Positions 59,712-64,000 of a DNA stretch of 64,000 bases are shown piece by piece. Each line of letters opens with the position of its first letter. Within the stretch, counting starts at the first letter, position 1. The stretch is from NCBI RefSeq assembly GCF_002761755.1, contig NZ_PEOG01000014.1, positions 1 through 64,000 of the forward strand, written 5' to 3'. Below the pieces are notes generated by a model. It saw only the letters and a program-made list of their open reading frames with translations. It was not told the DNA's origin and did not search any database. This stretch comes from Roseateles chitinivorans. GTDB lineage: Bacteria > Pseudomonadota > Gammaproteobacteria > Burkholderiales > Burkholderiaceae_C. A program made the translations under genes and the position numbers.

Positions 59712-60434
59712 TCAGCGACCGCTGGCGGACGGCGCCTGCGGCGCCGCTTTTTCCAGCGAGCCCGGCGCGGCGCCGGCCCACAGCCGTTTCAGGCGAGCCA
59801 GCTCCTCGTCATAGAACCTGTTCACGCGGCCGATCTCGGCTTTCTGGTTTTCGATCGATTCACGCTGTGCCGCCGCCGCGGCGTCGTTGGCCTCGAGCTG
59901 ATGCTGCAGCTTGAACGGCACCCGCTTGCCCTTGTAGAACTCGGCCTCGTCGAGCAGCGGCTTGCGCTCGACGGCGAGCGCCTGCAGGCGTTTCTCGGAC
60001 TGCCGCATCGCCTCGCGGATGTCGTCGAGCGCGGCCTCGCGGGCCTTCTGGTGCGCGGCCTGATCGGCGTAGCGCTGCAGCAGGTTGCGGTCACGCCGGA
60101 TCGCGTCCTGCTGGGCGGCACGCTGGACTTCCTCGGCGCGTCGGCGTTGCTCCGCGGACGCCTGCTCCTCGGGTGACATCGCGGGCGGCAGCATCCGGCG
60201 CACCGAGCCGTCGGAATTCAGCACGCGCTGCTCGCGCGTCTGGCACTCGGGAATCGGCCGGTCGGAGGTCAGCCGGCGGCCGTCGGGCGTCGTGCAGGTG
60301 TAGATGGTCGGCGCCGGCGCCTTGGTCTGCGCCACGACCGGACTCGCCAGTCCGCAGCCCAGCATCAGGACGCTGGCGAGGGCCGCGGGCGCGGCCGGTC
60401 GGGACAGCAGGCGGCGTGAGATCGAAGGACGCAT
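59712..60434 (-). CDS. DUF4124-domain periplasmic protein with coiled coil
   Basis: A secreted protein of 240 residues. A signal peptide (LASVLMLGCGLASPVVAQ) precedes the DUF4124 motif (IYTCTTPDGRRLTSDRPIPECQ), and the rest is a long charged coiled coil (AEEVQRAAQQDAIRRDRNLL, AAAAQRESIENQKAEIGRV). DUF4124 proteins are common in Betaproteobacteria but of unknown role. Its ATG overlaps the pyrE stop by one base (TGATG). It is probably the second gene of a pyrE operon. Confidence 0.88.
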   Translation of the reverse strand: MRPSISRRLLSRPAAPAALASVLMLGCGLASPVVAQTKAPAPTIYTCTTPDGRRLTSDRPIPECQTREQRVLNSDGSVRRMLPPAMSPEEQASAEQRRRAEEVQRAAQQDAIRRDRNLLQRYADQAAHQKAREAALDDIREAMRQSEKRLQALAVERKPLLDEAEFYKGKRVPFKLQHQLEANDAAAAAQRESIENQKAEIGRVNRFYDEELARLKRLWAGAAPGSLEKAAPQAPSASGR

Positions 60435-61111
60435 CAGACTCCGTAGCGATCGCGGTAGGCATGGACCGCCGCCGCATGCGCGGAGACGGCGGTACTGCTG
60501 GTCGTCTGCAGATACTGGAGCAGGTCCGACAGCCCTGCAATCGCGACCACCGGCAGCTTCAGCTGGTCGCGCACGTACTGTACCGCCGACCACGGCAGGT
60601 CCTGCCCGTTCTCGGCGGCCTTCTCCTGGCGGTCCAGCGCGATCGTCACGCCGCAGGGCGTGGCACCGGCCGCTTGGATCATCGAGATGGACTCGCGCAC
60701 CGAGGTGCCGGCCGAGATCACGTCGTCGATGATCAGCACCCGGCCCTGCACCTTGGCGCCGACCAGCGTGCCGCCCTCGCCGTGGTCCTTGGCTTCCTTA
60801 CGGTTGTAGGCGAAGGGCTTGTTGTGACCCAGCCGCGCCAGCTCGATCGCGACGGCCGCGGCCAGCGTGATGCCCTTGTAGGCGGGGCCGAAGATCATGT
60901 CGAACTCCAGGCCCGAGGCCAGCAGCCGCTGCGCATAGAACTGGGCCAGGCGACCGATCTTGAGGCCGTCGTCGAACAGGCCGGCGTTGAAGAAGTAGGG
61001 GCTGAGACGACCCGCCTTGGTCTTGAACTCACCGAAGCGCAGCACGCCGGTCTCCACGGCGAAGGCGACGAATTCCTGGGCCAGGGTGTCCTGGGGTGCG
61101 GCGGTGGTCAT
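60434..61111 (-). CDS. pyrE: Orotate phosphoribosyltransferase PyrE
   Basis: Catalyses orotate + PRPP to OMP in pyrimidine synthesis. The 225-residue protein has FKTKAGRLSPYFFNAG, FGPAYKGITLAAAVAIELA and the PRPP loop VLIIDDVISAGTS. The ATG at 61111 is used. The long in-frame upstream extension is unrelated sequence. Confidence 0.97.
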   Translation of the reverse strand: MTTAAPQDTLAQEFVAFAVETGVLRFGEFKTKAGRLSPYFFNAGLFDDGLKIGRLAQFYAQRLLASGLEFDMIFGPAYKGITLAAAVAIELARLGHNKPFAYNRKEAKDHGEGGTLVGAKVQGRVLIIDDVISAGTSVRESISMIQAAGATPCGVTIALDRQEKAAENGQDLPWSAVQYVRDQLKLPVVAIAGLSDLLQYLQTTSSTAVSAHAAAVHAYRDRYGV

Positions 61112-61234
61112 GGCGGGCGCGACGTCGAGACGTGACAGTGAAAGTGGGGCGGAATTGTAGGACGCGGGTTCGCGCGGCCTGGGGGCTTCACAGGACAGGC
61201 TGTCGCTGGAATCGAGGCCTACCAAGCAAAAAGA

Positions 61235-61262
61235 AGGCCCGCTCCGTCGCCGGAGCGGGCCT
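61235..61262 (-). terminator. Intrinsic terminator of the second TonB-receptor gene
   Basis: aggcccgctccg / cggagcgggcct, four-base loop, then a T-rich tract (CTTCTTTTT) on the minus strand. It lies between the receptor and pyrE. Confidence 0.88.
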
Positions 61263-61314
61263 GCTTCTTGCAGGGCGGCCACGGCCGCCCCTTGAGGGGA
61301 ACAGCGTCGGCCGA

Positions 61315-63573
61315 TCAGAAGATCGCCTTGAACTGCACGCCGTAGGTCCGCGGGTCGTTGATGAAGCCCGTGTTGTTGTTGAAGTCGATCGCGCCGGTGA
61401 TGCGGATCTGGTTCGTGATGTTGCGGACGAAGATCGCCGCCTCGTACTTGCCGTTGTTCCAGATGTAGCCGCCGCGCAGACCGCCTTCGGTCAGCGCCTT
61501 GCCGGTGAACTCCTTGGCCTCGTACAGGAAGAAGTTGACCTTCGAGCGGTAGGCCCAGTCGGTGTAGATGTAGAACTCGTTGCCGGCCGCGGTCGGGAAC
61601 GCGTAGCGCGCGGTCAGGTTGGCGACCCACTTCGGCGCGTTCGGCAGCGGATTGCCGTCGATGCTGTAGTTGGTCGTCGAGCCCGCCACCAGCGGATCGG
61701 TCATCGTGCAACCGCCGCCGCAGGCCGGCAGCGACAGGCTCGGGTCCTTGATCTTGGTGTTGTTCAGGCTGCCGCCGACGGTGATCAGCAGCTGGTCAAT
61801 CGGCAGCAGCTCCAGGTTGAGCTCGACGCCGTTGCCTTCGGCCTTCTTCGCATTCAGCAGGCGGTTGGCGTTGCTCTGGCCGCCGACGGCGGTCAGCTGC
61901 AGGTCCTTGACGGTGTAGGTGAAGGCGCTGGCCGACAGGCGCGCGCGACGATCCCAGAAGTCCGACTTCACGCCCACCTCGTAGGAGGTGACGTTCTCGG
62001 GCGTCGCCTGCGACTGGCCGGCGAAGCGCGAGGCGCCCTGCACCGACGACGCGCGGAAGCCGGTGGCCACGCGGGCATACAGGTTGGTTTCCTTGGTCAG
62101 CGCATAGGTGCCCGACACGTCCCAGTTCCACTTGGAGTCGCCGGTGTTGGCGGTGACGCCGGTGCTGGTGTTCAGGTCGGTGTAGCTGCTGGTGACCTTC
62201 ACATCCTTCTTGTCATGGGTGAAGCGCAGGCCGCCGCGCAGCTGGAAGTCCTGCGTGACCGCGTAGTTCACCGAGCCGAACGCGGCCCATGCGGTGTTCT
62301 TCTGGTACGTGTCGACGTAGCCGGCGGCCGCGCCGGTGGAGGTCGTGTAGTCGGTGCTGCGAGCGGTGTAGCGCTCGTCGAAGAAGTACAGGCCGCCTTG
62401 CCAGCGCAGCGGGCCGGCCGCCGCGGACTCGACACGGAACTCCTGCGTGATCTGGCGATGGCCGCTCATCGAGCTGGAGGACTCGGCCGGGAAGCCCGCC
62501 TGGCCTTCCTGGGTGTACGGCTTGGTGCCGCCGTAGAGATAGCCGCCGTCCACATCGCCGCGGCTGAACGGGCGCACCGACTCGTAGCCGGTGATCGAGT
62601 ACAGGTTGATCGCGCCCAGGCCCCACCGCAGGCGTGCGCTGCCGCCGGTGGCATGCAGGGTCTGCTCGTTGACGCCGTCGGTGTACGCCTTCTCGGGATC
62701 GAAGCCGTCGACCAGGTCGTTCGTGCCGGGCTTGATGATCGACGCGCGGAACAGGCGAGCGCTGCCCTTCAGGTCACGGCCGTGGAAGTTGAACAGCGCG
62801 CTGAAGTCCTTGTGCGGCTGGTACAGCGCCTGCAGGCGCACGGCGCGGTCGTCGTAGCCCTCGAGCTCGCCGGTCTTGCCGGTCGGGACCTGGTTCTTGA
62901 CCCAGTCGTCGCGGTGCTGGATCTGCGCCGAGATGCGGGCGGCCCAGTCGCCGGTCAGCGGCACGTTGGCGGCGCCTTCCAGGCTCATCGTGCCGTAGTT
63001 GCCATAGGAGACGTTCAGGTAGCCCTCCTGGCGCTGCGACGGCTTCACCGAGTCGAACTTGACCACGCCGGCCGGCGTGTTGCGGCCGTAGAGCGTGCCC
63101 TGCGGACCGGCGACCACTTCGACGGCGGCCAAGTCGAAGGCGGGGAAGCCCTTCAGGATCGGGTTCTCCTGCACCACGTCGTCATAGACCAGCGAGACCG
63201 GCTGCGACGCGTTCAGGCGGAAGTCGGTGTTGCCGTAGCCGCGGATGTAGAAGCGCGGGAAGGCACGGCCGAACGAGGATTCGATGTTCAGGCTGGGCAC
63301 GCGGCCCGACAGGAAGCGCACGTCCTGACCGCCGGAGTTCAGCACGTCCAGCTTCTCGCCGGAGATCTTGCTGACCGCGTTCGGCACTTCCTTGATGTTC
63401 TCGACCCGGCGCTCGGCGGTGATGGTCACCGTCTCCAGCTGGCCTTTCTCCTTGGCCGGCGCGTCGGTGGCTTCCTGGGCCAGCGCGGGCCAGGCGAGCA
63501 GGGCCAGCGACACGGCCGCGGCGGCCTCGCGCAGGGCCGGGACGGCAGCGCGCTGGGTGGCGAATCGATTCAT
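61315..63573 (-). CDS. TonB-dependent receptor (substrate unknown)
   Basis: An outer-membrane transporter of 752 residues. It has a signal peptide (VSLALLAWPALA), a TonB box-like segment (ETVTITAERR), a plug (about 50-170; VPNAVSKISGEKLDVLNSGG, RFYIRGYGNTDFRLNASQPV, VEVVAGPQGTLYGRNTPAG), a 22-strand-type barrel and a terminal phenylalanine (FKAIF). A GGAG lies upstream of the ATG. No Fur box is visible upstream, so the substrate need not be iron. A carbohydrate or other small molecule is possible. It ends in a clear terminator. Confidence 0.92.
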   Translation of the reverse strand: MNRFATQRAAVPALREAAAAVSLALLAWPALAQEATDAPAKEKGQLETVTITAERRVENIKEVPNAVSKISGEKLDVLNSGGQDVRFLSGRVPSLNIESSFGRAFPRFYIRGYGNTDFRLNASQPVSLVYDDVVQENPILKGFPAFDLAAVEVVAGPQGTLYGRNTPAGVVKFDSVKPSQRQEGYLNVSYGNYGTMSLEGAANVPLTGDWAARISAQIQHRDDWVKNQVPTGKTGELEGYDDRAVRLQALYQPHKDFSALFNFHGRDLKGSARLFRASIIKPGTNDLVDGFDPEKAYTDGVNEQTLHATGGSARLRWGLGAINLYSITGYESVRPFSRGDVDGGYLYGGTKPYTQEGQAGFPAESSSSMSGHRQITQEFRVESAAAGPLRWQGGLYFFDERYTARSTDYTTSTGAAAGYVDTYQKNTAWAAFGSVNYAVTQDFQLRGGLRFTHDKKDVKVTSSYTDLNTSTGVTANTGDSKWNWDVSGTYALTKETNLYARVATGFRASSVQGASRFAGQSQATPENVTSYEVGVKSDFWDRRARLSASAFTYTVKDLQLTAVGGQSNANRLLNAKKAEGNGVELNLELLPIDQLLITVGGSLNNTKIKDPSLSLPACGGGCTMTDPLVAGSTTNYSIDGNPLPNAPKWVANLTARYAFPTAAGNEFYIYTDWAYRSKVNFFLYEAKEFTGKALTEGGLRGGYIWNNGKYEAAIFVRNITNQIRITGAIDFNNNTGFINDPRTYGVQFKAIF

Positions 63574-63913
63574 GAATGGAACTCCGGGGGAAGGATGGGA
63601 AACCGGGGAGGCCGGCGGTGTCCCGACGCGTGCTCCGGGTTCACAGCTGGCAAAAATGTGGGCGCGGGGTAGCGCGGTGGACGCGAATCTAGCAAGTTCG
63701 TCATAAACACGTCACCCCACGCACCGCGATGGTGCGGTTTGTGTTGCCCAAACACTGCACCCGCTCGCGTGTCGCCCGAATGGGCGTCGACGGCGCACGG
63801 GGACCGCGCCATGTGGTGCAGCCCCTGAGGCTGCCGCGGCCCCGGTTCCGCCGCTGCTGCCATCTTTGGCGGGAGGCTTTGCGATACTGCCGCCCTCTTC
63901 CAGGGCCCCCTCC
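63574..63913. other. Intergenic region between the TonB receptor and the exonuclease gene
   Basis: About 340 bp without a gene. A small inverted repeat (accgcgatggtgcggt, 63723-63738) lies upstream of the receptor. No promoter pair or operator is convincing. Confidence 0.4.
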
Positions 63914-64000
63914 ATGCGCTTCATCACCCTCAACCTCAATGGCATTCGCTCCGCCGCCACCAAGGGCGTCTTCGACTGGCTGCCGCCGCAGCAGGCCGAC
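63914..64000 (+). CDS. xthA: Exodeoxyribonuclease III, 5' part only
   Basis: The first 29 codons, cut by the window end. MRFITLNLNGIRSAATKG is the characteristic start of the ExoIII/Xth AP-endonuclease family (base excision repair), and FDWLPPQQAD continues it. Only the N-terminal strand and the metal-binding Asn (LNLNGIR) can be seen. Confidence 0.85.
   Translation, partial: MRFITLNLNGIRSAATKGVFDWLPPQQAD

Overview
The window is a piece of a high-GC chromosome whose gene content and order point to a betaproteobacterium of the order Burkholderiales, probably near Roseateles/Mitsuaria/Rubrivivax/Leptothrix. The evidence is the recA-recX-sucC-sucD-terC-pilin neighbourhood, the mreBCD-mrdA-rodA cluster divergent from gatCAB, a PEP-CTERM protein, and the protein similarities as I recognise them. 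No species can be named from sequence alone. I saw no rRNA, tRNA, CRISPR array, insertion sequence or prophage.

Layout. 1-11.2 kb: a two-partner secretion locus, with an outer-membrane TpsB (5' end cut by the window), a 2,755-residue TpsA adhesin carrying about 16 MBG/YDG-type repeats, and a small secreted protein built of two copies of one unknown domain. 11.2-22.5 kb: c-di-GMP enzymes (GAF-GGDEF and HAMP-GGDEF-EAL), recQ, two very small membrane-anchored proteins each with its own terminator, uvrA, a PEP-CTERM protein, a stand-alone receiver protein, and a SWIB-domain protein with a histone-H1-like Lys/Ala tail. 22.7-30.7 kb: one minus-strand iron operon behind a clear Fur-box promoter, fiu-like TonB receptor > piuC > PepSY membrane protein > DUF2271 > DUF4198 > apbE > membrane-anchored diflavin reductase. 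30.8-34.7 kb: a TerC/Alx family protein behind a probable yybP-ykoY manganese riboswitch, a holin-like membrane protein, an M48 protease with a TTG start, and moaC. 34.7-38.1 kb: type IV pilin cluster (pglL-like glycosyltransferase, tfpZ-like, pilA with a sigma-54 promoter). 38.1-42.5 kb: an MBL-fold phosphodiesterase, then a Ser/Thr phospho-signalling cassette (kinase > PP2C phosphatase > double-FHA protein) following a second TerC-family gene. 42.6-47 kb: sucCD and SOS-controlled recA-recX. 47-50 kb: a two-component system and a lone Uma2-family gene of lower GC. 50-56 kb: mreB-mreC-mreD-mrdA-rodA (cell shape, elongasome). 56.3-59.7 kb: gatCAB. 59.7-64 kb: DUF4124 protein, pyrE, a second TonB-dependent receptor, and the first 29 codons of an exonuclease III gene.

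How the parts work together. The iron operon reads as one pathway: catecholate siderophore entry through the outer membrane (Fiu-like receptor), ligand processing by an Fe(II)/2-oxoglutarate oxygenase (PiuC), and extracytoplasmic or membrane flavin electron transfer (PepSY, DUF2271, DUF4198, ApbE, diflavin reductase). The pilin cluster makes and glycosylates a pilin, probably under RpoN/PilR control. The kinase/phosphatase/FHA cassette is translationally coupled and forms a reversible threonine-phosphorylation switch with no T6SS genes nearby. Most strongly supported regulatory sites: the Fur promoter (30710-30740), the SOS box (46891-46906), the sigma-54 pilA promoter (37942-37957), the manganese riboswitch (about 31985-32092), and many intrinsic terminators. 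Most worth following up: the three-gene TPS locus, the flavin iron cassette with a signal-less ApbE, the TerC-kinase-phosphatase-FHA cassette, and the small-protein locus with 9-bp-spaced TGTCC repeats.
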